Of a stretch of 64,000 bases of DNA, positions 44,069-53,037 are shown piece by piece (the stretch's first letter is position 1; every line of letters begins with the position of its first letter). The notes under the pieces were generated by a model. That model was not told where the DNA came from. It made no database searches and saw only the letters and a program-made list of their open reading frames with translations. The position numbers and the translations under genes were made by a program. Origin of the DNA: Streptomyces soli (GTDB taxonomy: Bacteria; Actinomycetota; Actinomycetes; Streptomycetales; Streptomycetaceae); assembly GCF_003999195.1 (NCBI RefSeq), contig NZ_RJVR01000181.1, positions 1 to 64,000 on the forward strand, given 5' to 3'.

Positions 44069-46645
44069 TCACTGCTGTACCGGGGGTGTGAGTTCCTGTT
44101 CGGCCCATACGGTTTTGCCGTCGGGTGTGTAGCGGGTGCCTCGTCGGTGGGAGAGCTGGGCGACGAGGAAGAGGCCGCGGCCGCCCTCGTCGGTGGTCCG
44201 GGCGTGGCGCAGGCGGGGGAGGCTGTTGCTGGTGTCGGAGACTTCGCAGGTCAGGACCTGGTGCCGGATCAGGCGCAGACGGACGGGGCCGGTGCCGTGG
44301 CGGATGGCGTTGGTGACCAGTTCGCTGACGATCAGCTCGGTGGTGGTGGCCAGGTCCTCAAGTCCCCACTGGGCCAGTTGGCGGAGGGTCAGGGACCGGG
44401 CGGTGCTGACGATGGCCGGGTCGGTGGGCAGGTCCCAGGAGACCACCTGGTCCGGGCTGAGGGTGCGGGTGCGGGCGAGGAGCAGGGTGACGTCATCGGA
44501 CGGCGCCCGGGTCGGCAGGGTGTCGAGCACGGCCGAGCCGAGGTCTTCCAGCGGGAGGCGGGGGTGGGCGAGGGTGGTGGCCAGGCGGTGCATCCCGGTG
44601 TCGATGTCCTGGTCGCGGGTTTCGACCAGGCCGTCGGTGTAGAGGGCGAGCGTGCTGCCTTCGGGAAGTTCCAGCTCGACGGACTCGAAGGGGACCATGC
44701 CGAGGCCGAGTGGGGTTCCGGTGGGGAGGTCGGGGAAGGTGACGTGGCCGTGCGGGTCGATGATCGCGGGCGGGGGGTGGCCGGCCCGTGCCATCGTGCA
44801 GCGCCGGGTGACCGGGTCGTAGACGGCGTACAGGCAGGTGGCACCCGCCACCGCGGTGGCCAGGTCCTTCGTGTCGGCGTCCTCCTCGGTGAGGCGGATG
44901 ACCAGGTCGTCCAGGTGGGCCAGCAGTTCGTCCGGGGGCAATTCCATGTCGGCGAGGGTGTGCACGGCGGTGCGGAGCCTGCCCATGGTCGCCGCGGCGT
45001 TGATGCCGTGGCCGACCACGTCGCCGACGACCAGGGCCACCCGGGCGCCGGACAGCGGGATCACGTCGAACCAGTCACCGCCGGCGCCGTGGTGGATGTC
45101 GGCCGGCAGGTAGCGCGAGGCCACCTCAACCGCGGACCCGCCCGTCAGGCGCTGTGGGAGCAGGTTGCGCTGCAGGGCAAGGGCCGCGGTGCGTTCGCGC
45201 GTGTACCGGTTGGCGTTGTCCAGAGACAGCGCGGCCCGGGAGACGAGTTCCTCGGCCAGGAGCAGGTCGTCCTCCTCGAACGGCACCGGGTCCTCCGTAC
45301 GGATGAAGACCGCTATGCCCAGCACCGTGCCGCGCGCGTGGATCGGCACGACCATCGCAGAGTGCATTCCGTACTCGCGGATCTTCTCCGCCCGTCCCGA
45401 GTCCTGGTCCAACCACGTGCCGGGGGAGGTGTCCACGACCGGCTCCAGGTAGGACTTCCCGGTCGACAGGACGCAGGTATACGGCGAGGTCGGTGGAACG
45501 AAGACCGCCTCCCCCCGGGCGCACCAAGCGTCCGGGGCCCCGGGGTGGATCGATGCCAGGCCCGCGCGGCGGAAGGCGGGGATGTGCCGGCCCGTCGACC
45601 CCAGCCGGGCCAGGGGCTCCTCGCCGAGCGGGACCGACTCCGCCAGGTCGACGGCGACGAGGTCGGCAAGAAGGGGCACTGCCAGGTCGGCGAGTTCCTG
45701 CCCGGTCTGCATGACGTCCAGGGTGCTGCCGATCCGCGCGCTCGCCTCGCTGAGGATCGCCAGGCGCTCACGCGCCCGCTCTCTGTCGGTGACGTCCACC
45801 CACATGGCGCACACGCCCAGCGCGTGGCCGTCCGCGTCCTCGATACGGAAGTAGGAGACCGAGAACGCGCGTTCCCGGCGCGGGTCCAACGGCACCCATG
45901 CCCGGAAGTCGTGGTCGACCGCCGGGGTGCCGCTGTTCAGAACCTGCCGCATCACCCTCTCGGCCGCTTCGGCCTCGGCGCCCGGCAGTGTCTCCGTCAG
46001 CCGGCGCCCCAGCCGCTGTTCACGGGGGATGCCGTCCTGGATCTCCATAGAGCCGTTCACCCAGGTGCAGCGCAGCTCCTGGTCGCGGACGGCGATGCCG
46101 ATCGGTGCGCGGGTGAGCAGCGACTCCAGCACCAATCCGTCGGCCGCCCCCGAGGAGACCGTGGCCATGTCGGTCGCCGAGATCAGCCAATGAGCCCTGC
46201 CGTCCTGGCCCGACAAGGGGGAGACCCGCAGCCTGACATCGAGCCTGCGGCCGTCGCGGTGGCGCAGCGCCGCAAGACCGGACCAGCCACCCCGGGCACG
46301 GCACCGCTCGGCGAACACTGATGCATTCGGCACGTCCCCGGCAGGGAGCAGCATGACCGCGGCCGGTCGGCCCACCACCTCCGCAGCCGAGTAGCCGGCC
46401 AGCCGCTCGGCGGCCTGCGACCACCCGGCCACCGCCCCTTCCGCGTCGAGCACGGCTATCGCCGCGCCGGCCGGCCCCACCGACCCCTGCACCGCGTCGG
46501 GCACCATGCACTCAGGACCATCCACCGCGGCCGTCCCGCCTGCGAGGTGTGTTCCGGACCGGCCGGACGCATCGTTCGCGTCGGCCATGCGGTCGAGCCA
46601 ATCGGCCGGCAGCGCGCGCTCAGAAAACATCGTTCGAAAATACAT
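44069..46645 (-). CDS. PAS-PAS-GAF-PP2C (SpoIIE/RsbU type) phosphatase with C-terminal anti-sigma-like ATPase domain
   Basis: The 858-residue soluble protein has PAS domains at about 60-170 and 180-290 (RLAGYSAAEVVGRPAAVMLL; ELRCTWVNGSMEIQDGIPRE). A GAF domain lies at about 300-470. The PP2C-type phosphatase at 490-710 has metal aspartates in AGGDWFDVIPL and VVGDVVGHGINAAATM. A HATPase_c domain follows at 720-858 with LIVSELVTNAIRHGTGPVR as N box. The domain order matches large streptomycete regulators that combine an RsbU-like phosphatase and an RsbW-like kinase, controlling anti-sigma antagonists. No cognate STAS protein is nearby. The start is uncertain (ATGs at 46645, 46630 or later). Confidence 0.88.
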   Translation of the reverse strand: MYFRTMFSERALPADWLDRMADANDASGRSGTHLAGGTAAVDGPECMVPDAVQGSVGPAGAAIAVLDAEGAVAGWSQAAERLAGYSAAEVVGRPAAVMLLPAGDVPNASVFAERCRARGGWSGLAALRHRDGRRLDVRLRVSPLSGQDGRAHWLISATDMATVSSGAADGLVLESLLTRAPIGIAVRDQELRCTWVNGSMEIQDGIPREQRLGRRLTETLPGAEAEAAERVMRQVLNSGTPAVDHDFRAWVPLDPRRERAFSVSYFRIEDADGHALGVCAMWVDVTDRERARERLAILSEASARIGSTLDVMQTGQELADLAVPLLADLVAVDLAESVPLGEEPLARLGSTGRHIPAFRRAGLASIHPGAPDAWCARGEAVFVPPTSPYTCVLSTGKSYLEPVVDTSPGTWLDQDSGRAEKIREYGMHSAMVVPIHARGTVLGIAVFIRTEDPVPFEEDDLLLAEELVSRAALSLDNANRYTRERTAALALQRNLLPQRLTGGSAVEVASRYLPADIHHGAGGDWFDVIPLSGARVALVVGDVVGHGINAAATMGRLRTAVHTLADMELPPDELLAHLDDLVIRLTEEDADTKDLATAVAGATCLYAVYDPVTRRCTMARAGHPPPAIIDPHGHVTFPDLPTGTPLGLGMVPFESVELELPEGSTLALYTDGLVETRDQDIDTGMHRLATTLAHPRLPLEDLGSAVLDTLPTRAPSDDVTLLLARTRTLSPDQVVSWDLPTDPAIVSTARSLTLRQLAQWGLEDLATTTELIVSELVTNAIRHGTGPVRLRLIRHQVLTCEVSDTSNSLPRLRHARTTDEGGRGLFLVAQLSHRRGTRYTPDGKTVWAEQELTPPVQQ

Positions 46646-46957
46646 GGTTTAGGGACATATACAGTGTTGTGCAAATCACACACGGATCCGGACGATTTGA
46701 CCTCCCTCGCCGTCATCGCGAATCTGGGCTCCGGCTGCTGGCCCAGCCCGCCCGTGCTGCGGAGCGAGCGTGCTCGAAGAGGGAGGGCCGCGCGGTGGGA
46801 CCCCGCCGATCCCATGAGGGAGCGAGTTGGCCGGTCCGTTCTGGCGTGGCCCCGCTGTCGCCGGCGCACTCGCGCTGTTCGTTCCGGACTCGCAGATGCG
46901 TTATCAGCGCTCCCGTGACCGGTACGCCGCGCCCGCGACCAGTACGTCGAGGTCGTC
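46646..46957. other. Gene-free stretch between the phosphatase gene and the integrase remnant
   Basis: About 310 bases. The first 50 are A/T-rich for this genome and probably hold the phosphatase promoter on the minus strand. The rest shows no coding pattern and may be degraded mobile DNA. Confidence 0.5.
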
Positions 46958-46989
46958 ATGGATGCGGTCGCCGATCTAGCCACCACGCG

Positions 46990-47200
46990 ACAGGCCCGAG
47001 GCCAGCTGACCGCACGTGCGGGCGAGAGCATCAAAGCGTTGAGCGAGTACCTGGGGCATCACGATCCGGGCTACACCCTGCGGACGTACACGCACCTCAT
47101 GCCGAGCAGCGAGACCCGTACGCGGGCAGCCGTTGATCGCGTCCTCGGAGGTGAGGGGCGCACGGATGACGGCCTCGACACGGCCCAGAGCGCTGGATAG
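46990..47200 (+). pseudogene. C-terminal remnant of a tyrosine recombinase (phage-type integrase)
   Basis: The frame reads RAGESIKALSEYLGHHDPGY followed by TLRTYTHLMPSSETRTRAAV. This is the end of a tyrosine recombinase, including the conserved LGH and the nucleophile Tyr in TYTHLMP. The first 80% of the enzyme, with the catalytic Arg and HxxR, is absent. It shows that an integrative element once sat beside the phosphatase gene. Confidence 0.78.
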
Positions 47201-47220
47201 GCCCCTGACCTGCGTCTATC

Positions 47221-48102
47221 TCAGTAGCCGAAGTCCTGGGTCCACCAGGGGCCGCCGGTGCCGAGGAAGGCGCCGACGCCGATCGTCTTGAAGTTGCAGT
47301 TGAGGATGTTGGCACGGTGGCCGGGGCTGTTCATCCAGGCGTCCATGACGGAGGCGGCGTCGGGTTGGCCGCGGGCGATGTTCTCGCCGCCGAGGCCGGT
47401 GATGCCGGCGGCTTCGGCTCGGTCCCAGGGGTCGTTGCCGTCGGGATCGATGTGGTCGAAGAAGTCCCGCTTGGCCATGTCGGCGCTGAAGGTCTCGGCC
47501 AGCTTGCCCAGGTCCGGGTCGGCGGTCAGCGCGGCGCAGCCGATCTTGGCGCGCTCGGCGTTGACCAGCGCCAGTATCTGCTCCTCGGCGGTGGTGCCGG
47601 TGCCGGTGCTCGGGGACGCGGTGGCGGTGCTGGACGCGGTGGCGCTCGGCGGGGCCGTGGGCGGCGTGCTGCTGCTGGACGGGCTGGGCGTCGCAACCGG
47701 CGCCGAGGCGCTGGGGGTGGCGGCGGGGGCCGAGGGCGTGGCGACGGGCGCGCTGGAGCGGTCGTTGCCACGGCTGGCGGGCTCGGAGGCGCGGTCGGTG
47801 GGCGTCGCGGAGGCGCCGCCCTGGACGCCGGTGTTCTCGGACTGGCCGCCGGCCTGGACTTGTCCTGCGTTACTGCCGGGGAAGGCGTACCCTCCCGACC
47901 CGTTCGGCGCCGGCAGCAGCCCCGCGGACACCGCGATCGCGCCGACCGCCATCGCCGCCGAGGTCGCCAGCAACCCGGTGCGTACCGGGTGGTGGCGGCG
48001 CCGCTTGGCGTTGACCAGGCTGGCACGGTTGTTCGTGCGGCGGCGCCGACCCCCGCTCGGTTTGACCACGGGCGGTGGGGCAGTACGTGAATGGCGACCC
48101 AT
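47221..48102 (-). CDS. Secreted CAP-domain (SCP/PR1) protein
   Basis: The 293-residue protein has a very basic N-terminus (GRRRRTNNRASLVNAKRRR), then a hydrophobic segment at about 44-62 that is a signal peptide or anchor. A 100-residue Ser/Thr/Ala/Pro linker follows. The C-terminal CAP domain at about 168-293 has ILALVNAERAKIGCAALTAD, DFFDHIDPDGNDPWDRAEAA, GENIARGQPDAASVMDAWMN, SPGHRANILN and a final WWTQDFGY. The CAP His and Glu residues are present. The function of bacterial CAP proteins is unclear. Confidence 0.92.
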   Translation of the reverse strand: MGRHSRTAPPPVVKPSGGRRRRTNNRASLVNAKRRRHHPVRTGLLATSAAMAVGAIAVSAGLLPAPNGSGGYAFPGSNAGQVQAGGQSENTGVQGGASATPTDRASEPASRGNDRSSAPVATPSAPAATPSASAPVATPSPSSSSTPPTAPPSATASSTATASPSTGTGTTAEEQILALVNAERAKIGCAALTADPDLGKLAETFSADMAKRDFFDHIDPDGNDPWDRAEAAGITGLGGENIARGQPDAASVMDAWMNSPGHRANILNCNFKTIGVGAFLGTGGPWWTQDFGY

Positions 48103-48224
48103 CCGGTGCTGTCCTTGCGTCGTCGGGGATCACCCGAACGGGTGAGTCCTTTGCGGCGCGACTGTATCGAATGACGCACGGGACTGTGGTGAACCTGTGA
48201 GAACTGCCGGGATAACGTGCGGAC

Positions 48225-48506
48225 ATGAACGAGAATGTCCGGCTCACCGCCTGGGTGCGCGGCCGGGTCCAAGGAGTCGGCTTCCGCTGGTGGACCAGGG
48301 CCAACGCACTGGAGATCGGCGGTCTCTCCGGCTATGTGAGCAATCTCGCAGACGGCCGGGTGCAGGTCGTCGCCGAGGGGCCCCGAGCCACCTGCGAGCG
48401 CCTTCTGGCATGGTTACGCGACGGGGACACGCCCGGGCGGGTGGACGGTGTCACCGAGATCTGGGACGTACCCAGGGGTGGCTACGAGAGCTTCGAGATC
48501 CGCTGA
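48225..48506 (+). CDS. acyP: Acylphosphatase
   Basis: The 93-residue enzyme hydrolyses carboxyl-phosphate bonds. It shows the phosphate loop [20 protein letters not shown], whose Arg (in GFRWW) and the following Asn in [18 protein letters not shown] are catalytic. The length is standard. The upstream CAP gene is divergent. No strong ribosome-binding site precedes the ATG. Confidence 0.93.
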   Translation: MNENVRLTAWVRGRVQGVGFRWWTRANALEIGGLSGYVSNLADGRVQVVAEGPRATCERLLAWLRDGDTPGRVDGVTEIWDVPRGGYESFEIR

Positions 48507-48872
48507 CCGCCGACACGTCATCGCAGGTGGACGCGCGGAGCGCGGGTAGGTGGCAATCGCATGAGGCAAGGTCTACGGGGAGGTTGCCTTTTGCGGAACG
48601 GCATGCAAGGCTGCCGTAATCGAGGGCGATCACCAGCCTCGCGGTACGCAACCGGCGCCATGTCCGCGCCGTGATTTCTTAGGCGTGCCCGACGAGTGGG
48701 CTGTGATCGTGTTGACCCTCAAACCATTTGGTGAGACGCTGGAACCCCCGCCCAACGAGGCTGTTATGGCTTGAAAACGGCAGCTTCGGCGCTACAGGGC
48801 GCGGGTGCCAAACCCCTCACTCACGACCCACACCGCTCCGGTTCGGTCACTCAGCGTGGAGGACCATCCATC
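48507..48872. other. Intergenic region between acyP and the 67-residue gene
   Basis: No gene is recognised in these 366 bases. GGCGC-CATGTCC-GCGCC near 48651 can form a hairpin. A TTGACC at 48713 could be a -35 element for the downstream gene, although no convincing -10 follows at the right spacing. A leader of over 100 bases is likely. Confidence 0.45.
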
Positions 48873-49076
48873 ATGGCAAAGGCGCTTCTCGGTTACGTCG
48901 GCGGCCCCGACCCGCGACTCCTCGCCGAGATGCGAAGGCTGCAGCAGCGTGTTCAGGACCTGGAGTCCGAGCTTGTACGGATCCAGGCCCAGAACGATGC
49001 GCTTGCTGCCGCGTCGCACGAAGAGTCGCTGCTCAGCAGCATCGACGTACACCACGCGGAGCCCGTTCTCGCTTGA
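48873..49076 (+). CDS. Small coiled-coil protein upstream of smc, function unknown
   Basis: The 67-residue product has an N-terminal MAKALLGYVGGPDPRLLAEM followed by a short heptad coil (RRLQQRVQDLESELVRIQAQ) and an acidic end. GGAGG lies 10 bases before the ATG. Similar short proteins are widespread beside smc in actinobacteria, but no role is known to me. It is separated from smc by 200 bases containing a possible smc promoter. Confidence 0.8.
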   Translation: MAKALLGYVGGPDPRLLAEMRRLQQRVQDLESELVRIQAQNDALAAASHEESLLSSIDVHHAEPVLA

Positions 49077-49261
49077 TCCTGCCTTTCGGCAGATCAGTGG
49101 CGACGTGCCCGCTTGGGATGTGCAAGGGACGCTTCGGCGTCCCTTCGTCGTTTCCGCCCCTGCCCTCGACCTCCCGTGATCTCCACCCTTACGCTCTCAA
49201 TGCCCTGCGCGTCCTGCCGTGAAACGCCGGGGATAGACCCAAAGCGACGGGCAGGCGAAGG

Positions 49262-49276
49262 GTAGGGTTCTCTGGC
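49262..49276 (+). promoter_or_regulatory. Possible leaderless promoter of smc
   Basis: TAGGGT (49262-49267) matches a streptomycete -10 box and is followed after nine bases by the smc GTG. There is no Shine-Dalgarno sequence, so transcription may start at or next to the GTG. A -35 box is not obvious. Confidence 0.4.
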
Positions 49277-52200
49277 GTGCACCTCAAGAGCCTGACCCTG
49301 CGCGGGTTCAAGTCCTTCGCCTCGGCGACGACCCTCCGATTCGAACCTGGGATCACCTGCGTCGTCGGCCCCAACGGCTCCGGCAAGTCCAATGTCGTGG
49401 ACGCACTGTCCTGGGTCATGGGCGAGCAGGGCGCGAAGTCACTGCGCGGCGGCAAGATGGAGGACGTCATCTTCGCCGGCACCACCGGGCGCCCTCCGCT
49501 CGGCCGGGCCGAGGTGTCGCTGACCATCGACAACAGCGACGGTGTGCTGCCCATCGAGTACGCCGAGGTCACCATCACGCGGATCATGTTCCGCAACGGC
49601 GGCAGCGAGTACCAGCTCAACGGCGACACCTGCCGGCTGCTCGACATCCAGGAGCTGCTGTCCGACTCCGGCATCGGCCGCGAGATGCACGTCATCGTCG
49701 GCCAGGGCCAGCTCGACTCCGTACTCCACGCCGACCCGATGGGCCGCCGCGCCTTCATCGAGGAGGCCGCGGGCGTACTTAAGCACCGCAAGCGCAAAGA
49801 GAAAGCGTTGCGGAAGCTCGACGCCATGCAGGCCAACCTCGCGCGCGTGCAGGACCTGACCGGTGAGCTGCGCCGACAGCTCAAGCCCCTGGGACGGCAG
49901 GCCCAGGTGGCCCGCCGGGCAGCGGTCATCCAGGCCGATCTGCGCGACGCGCGGCTGCGACTCCTTGCCGACGATCTTGTCACACTGCGGGAGGCGCTGC
50001 GTACCGAAGTCGCCGACGAGGCCGCCCTCAAGGAGCGCCGGGACACCGTCGAGTCCATGCTCGCCGAGGCCGTCAAGCGCGAGGCCGGCCTGGAGGAGCA
50101 GGTCAGGGCGCTCGCCCCACGGCTCGCCGACGCGCAGGCCACCTGGTACGGACTCTCCCAACTCGCCGAACGGGTACGCGGCACCATCGGCCTCGCCGAG
50201 CAGCGCGTACGCCACGCCACCAGCCAGCCCGCCGAGGAACGGCGCGGCCGCGACCCCGAGGACATGGAGCGCGAGGCTGCCCGCATCCGCGAACAGGAGG
50301 CCGAGCTCACCGAGGCTCTGGACGCCGCCCAGCGCGCCTTGGACGACACCATCGGCCACCGCGCCGAACTGGAGCGGCAGCTCGCCGACGAGGACAAGCG
50401 CCTCAAGGCGGCCGCCCGCGCCATCGCCGACCGCCGCGAAGGCCTCGCCCGGCTCAGCGGCCAGGTCAACGCCGCCCGCTCCAGGGCATCCTCCGCCGAA
50501 GCCGAGATCGGCCGCCTCTCGGCAGCCCGCGACGAGGCCCGGGACCGCGCCGAGTCCGCCCAGGAGGAGTACGAAGAGCTCAAGGCCCAGGTTGACGAGC
50601 TCGACGCCGACGACTCCGAACTCGACGACCGCCTCGAAGCCGCCAAGCGCGACATGGCCGCCGCCGACGAAGCGTTCTCCTCCGCCCGCGAAGCCGCCAC
50701 CGCCGCCGAACGCCAACGAGCCGCCGTCACCGCTCGCCGCGACGCCCTGGCCCTGGGCCTGCGCCGCAAGGACGGCACCGGCGCCCTCCTCGCCTCCGGC
50801 GACCGGCTCACCGGCCTCCTCGGCCCGGCCGCCGAACTGCTGAGCGTCACCCCGGGATTCGAGGTCCCCGTCGCCGCCGCCCTGGGCGCCGCCGCCGACG
50901 CCGTCGCCGTGTCCGGCCCCCCGGCGGCCGCGGAGGCGCTGCGCCTGCTGCGCGCGGACGATGCAGGGCGGGCAGCCCTGTTGGTCGCCGGTGGTTCAGC
51001 CCCTTCGGCGTTTGAGCAGCTGGGGTCTGGGGGCTCGGCCCCCAGTGGGGCCACGGTTTCGGGAAGGGGCGGGCTGGTGGGGGCACCTCCCAGCCTCCAG
51101 ACTGGGGGAGAGATTCAGGCCCTGCCCACGATCCCGCACCCGGCAACGGCGCCCGGCCCAGAGGCAACCGCGCCCCTTCCCGTCCCGCACGCCCGCATCG
51201 AGGCGGAGGCCCCGCCCGGGGCACAGCACGCGGCAGCGTTGATCAGCGGCCCGGAAGAACTCCTGCCCGCGGTACGGCGACTCCTCCGGGACTACGCGGT
51301 GGTCGGCACCCTCGCCGATGCCGAAGCCCTGGTCGCCGCCCACCCCGACCTGATCGCCGTCACCGCCGAGGGTGACACCCTGGGCGCGCACTTCGCCCAG
51401 GGTGGCTCCGCCGGCGCCCCGAGCCTCCTCGAGGTGCAGGCCGCCGTCGACGAGGCCGCCGCCGAGCTCGAACGCCTGGCCAAGAGCTGCACGTCGCTCA
51501 CCGAGGAGCAGGGCGCCGCCAAGGAGCGCCGGGCGGGGGCCGCTCGCCTCGTGGACGACCTCACGCAGCGGCGCCGTGCGGCGGAGAAGCAGAAGTCGTC
51601 GGTCGCCCAGCAGCTCGGCCGCCTCGCCGGCCAGGCCCGTGCCGCCGGCGGCGAGGCGGAACGTACCGCCGCAGCCGTCGGCCGGGCCGAGGAGGCGCTG
51701 GCGGCCGCCACCGAGGAGTTCGAGGAGCTGTCGTACCGCCTGGGCGAGGCCGAGGCCGCCCCCGCGGAGGAGGAGCCGGACACCTTGGTACGGGACCGGC
51801 TGGCCGCCGACGGCGCCAACGCACGCCAGACGGAGATGGAGGCCCGGCTCCAGGTCCGTACGCACGAGGAGCGGGTCAAGGGCCTGGCCGGCCGGGCCGA
51901 CGGCCTGGACCGCGCCGCCCGCATGGAGCGCGAGACCCGGGCCCGGGCGGCCCAGCGCAGGGCCCGCCTGGAGTACGAGGCCAAGGTCGCCTCCGCCGTG
52001 CTGGCCGGGGCGCGCGGGCTGCTCGAATACGTACAGGTCTCCCTCGCCCGGGCCGAGGAGGAGCGCGCGGCGGCCGAACTGGCGAAGGCCGAGCGCGAGG
52101 CCGAACTGGCCGAGGAACGGCGGCAGGGCCGGGAGCTGAAGTCGGAGCTGGACAAGCTCACCAACGACGTCCACAAGGGCGAAGTCCTCGGCGCCGAGAA

Positions 52201-53020
52201 GCGGATGCGGATCGAGCAGCTGGAGTCCAGGGCGCTGGAGGAGTACGGCGTCGAGCCGGCAGGGCTGGTCACGGAGTACGGCCCCGAGAACCTGGTCCCG
52301 CCGTCCCCGCCCGCCGAGGGCGAGGAGCTTCCGGAGGACCCGGAGCACCCGCGCAACAAGCCCCGCCCCTACCACCGCGCCGAGCAGGAGAAGCGGCTCA
52401 AGGCCGCCGAGAAGGCGTACGCGCAGCTCGGCAAGGTCAACCCGCTGGCGCTGGAGGAGTTCGCGGCGCTGGAGGAGCGGCACCAGTTCCTCAGCGAGCA
52501 GCTGGAGGACCTGAAGAAGACCCGGGCCGATCTGCTACAGGTGGTCAAGGAGGTCGACGAGCGGGTCGAGCAGGTCTTCACGGCGGCGTACCACGACACG
52601 GCCCGCCAGTTCGAGGGCGTCTTCTCGCGGCTCTTCCCGGGCGGCGAGGGCCGGTTGATCCTCACCGACCCGGACAACATGCTCACCACCGGCGTCGACG
52701 TCGAGGCCCGCCCGCCGGGCAAGAAGGTCAAGCGGCTGTCGCTGCTGTCGGGCGGCGAGCGCTCGCTGACCGCCGTCGCCCTGCTGGTGTCGATCTTCAA
52801 GGCCCGGCCGAGCCCGTTCTATGTGATGGACGAGGTCGAGGCGGCCCTGGACGACACCAACCTGCAGCGGCTGATCCGGATCATGGAGGAGCTGCAGGAG
52901 AGCTCGCAGCTCATCGTGATCACCCATCAGAAGCGCACGATGGAGGTCGCCGACGCGCTGTACGGGGTCTCCATGCAGGGCGACGGCGTGTCCAAGGTGA
53001 TCAGCCAGCGGCTGCGCTAG
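49277..53020 (+). CDS. smc: Chromosome segregation protein SMC
   Basis: The 1247-residue SMC has an N-terminal ATPase head (Walker A GPNGSGKSN at 31-39), a first coiled coil to about 510, a hinge at about 515-680, and a second coil to about 1090. The C-terminal head has the signature LSGGERSLTAVALLVS at about 1156-1171 and Walker B FYVMDEVEAALDD. Streptomyces SMC is normally about 60 residues shorter. The excess lies in the hinge at about 574-630, where a palindromic repeat is read in frame. SMC with ScpAB condenses and segregates chromosomes, notably at sporulation. Confidence 0.95.
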   Translation: MHLKSLTLRGFKSFASATTLRFEPGITCVVGPNGSGKSNVVDALSWVMGEQGAKSLRGGKMEDVIFAGTTGRPPLGRAEVSLTIDNSDGVLPIEYAEVTITRIMFRNGGSEYQLNGDTCRLLDIQELLSDSGIGREMHVIVGQGQLDSVLHADPMGRRAFIEEAAGVLKHRKRKEKALRKLDAMQANLARVQDLTGELRRQLKPLGRQAQVARRAAVIQADLRDARLRLLADDLVTLREALRTEVADEAALKERRDTVESMLAEAVKREAGLEEQVRALAPRLADAQATWYGLSQLAERVRGTIGLAEQRVRHATSQPAEERRGRDPEDMEREAARIREQEAELTEALDAAQRALDDTIGHRAELERQLADEDKRLKAAARAIADRREGLARLSGQVNAARSRASSAEAEIGRLSAARDEARDRAESAQEEYEELKAQVDELDADDSELDDRLEAAKRDMAAADEAFSSAREAATAAERQRAAVTARRDALALGLRRKDGTGALLASGDRLTGLLGPAAELLSVTPGFEVPVAAALGAAADAVAVSGPPAAAEALRLLRADDAGRAALLVAGGSAPSAFEQLGSGGSAPSGATVSGRGGLVGAPPSLQTGGEIQALPTIPHPATAPGPEATAPLPVPHARIEAEAPPGAQHAAALISGPEELLPAVRRLLRDYAVVGTLADAEALVAAHPDLIAVTAEGDTLGAHFAQGGSAGAPSLLEVQAAVDEAAAELERLAKSCTSLTEEQGAAKERRAGAARLVDDLTQRRRAAEKQKSSVAQQLGRLAGQARAAGGEAERTAAAVGRAEEALAAATEEFEELSYRLGEAEAAPAEEEPDTLVRDRLAADGANARQTEMEARLQVRTHEERVKGLAGRADGLDRAARMERETRARAAQRRARLEYEAKVASAVLAGARGLLEYVQVSLARAEEERAAAELAKAEREAELAEERRQGRELKSELDKLTNDVHKGEVLGAEKRMRIEQLESRALEEYGVEPAGLVTEYGPENLVPPSPPAEGEELPEDPEHPRNKPRPYHRAEQEKRLKAAEKAYAQLGKVNPLALEEFAALEERHQFLSEQLEDLKKTRADLLQVVKEVDERVEQVFTAAYHDTARQFEGVFSRLFPGGEGRLILTDPDNMLTTGVDVEARPPGKKVKRLSLLSGGERSLTAVALLVSIFKARPSPFYVMDEVEAALDDTNLQRLIRIMEELQESSQLIVITHQKRTMEVADALYGVSMQGDGVSKVISQRLR
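50996..51165. repeat. Interspersed repeat cluster inserted in frame in the smc hinge
   Basis: The segment contains TTCAGCCCCTTCGGCGTTTG-type and GGGGGCACCTCCCAGCC blocks, a CTGGGGGCTCGGCCCCCAG palindrome, and CCGCACCCGGCAACGGCG. The last block and the GGCACCTCC block also occur between genes in this window. It adds a Gly/Ala/Pro/Ser-rich stretch including GAPPSLQTGG to the protein. No stop codon or frameshift results. Confidence 0.75.
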
Positions 53021-53037
53021 AAATATGGTGCTTACAT

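Noticed and set aside
46990-47200. An active integrase or prophage edge using the tRNA cluster
   Set aside because: Only the last part of the recombinase is left and the tRNA genes are 25 kb away; no att repeat was seen.
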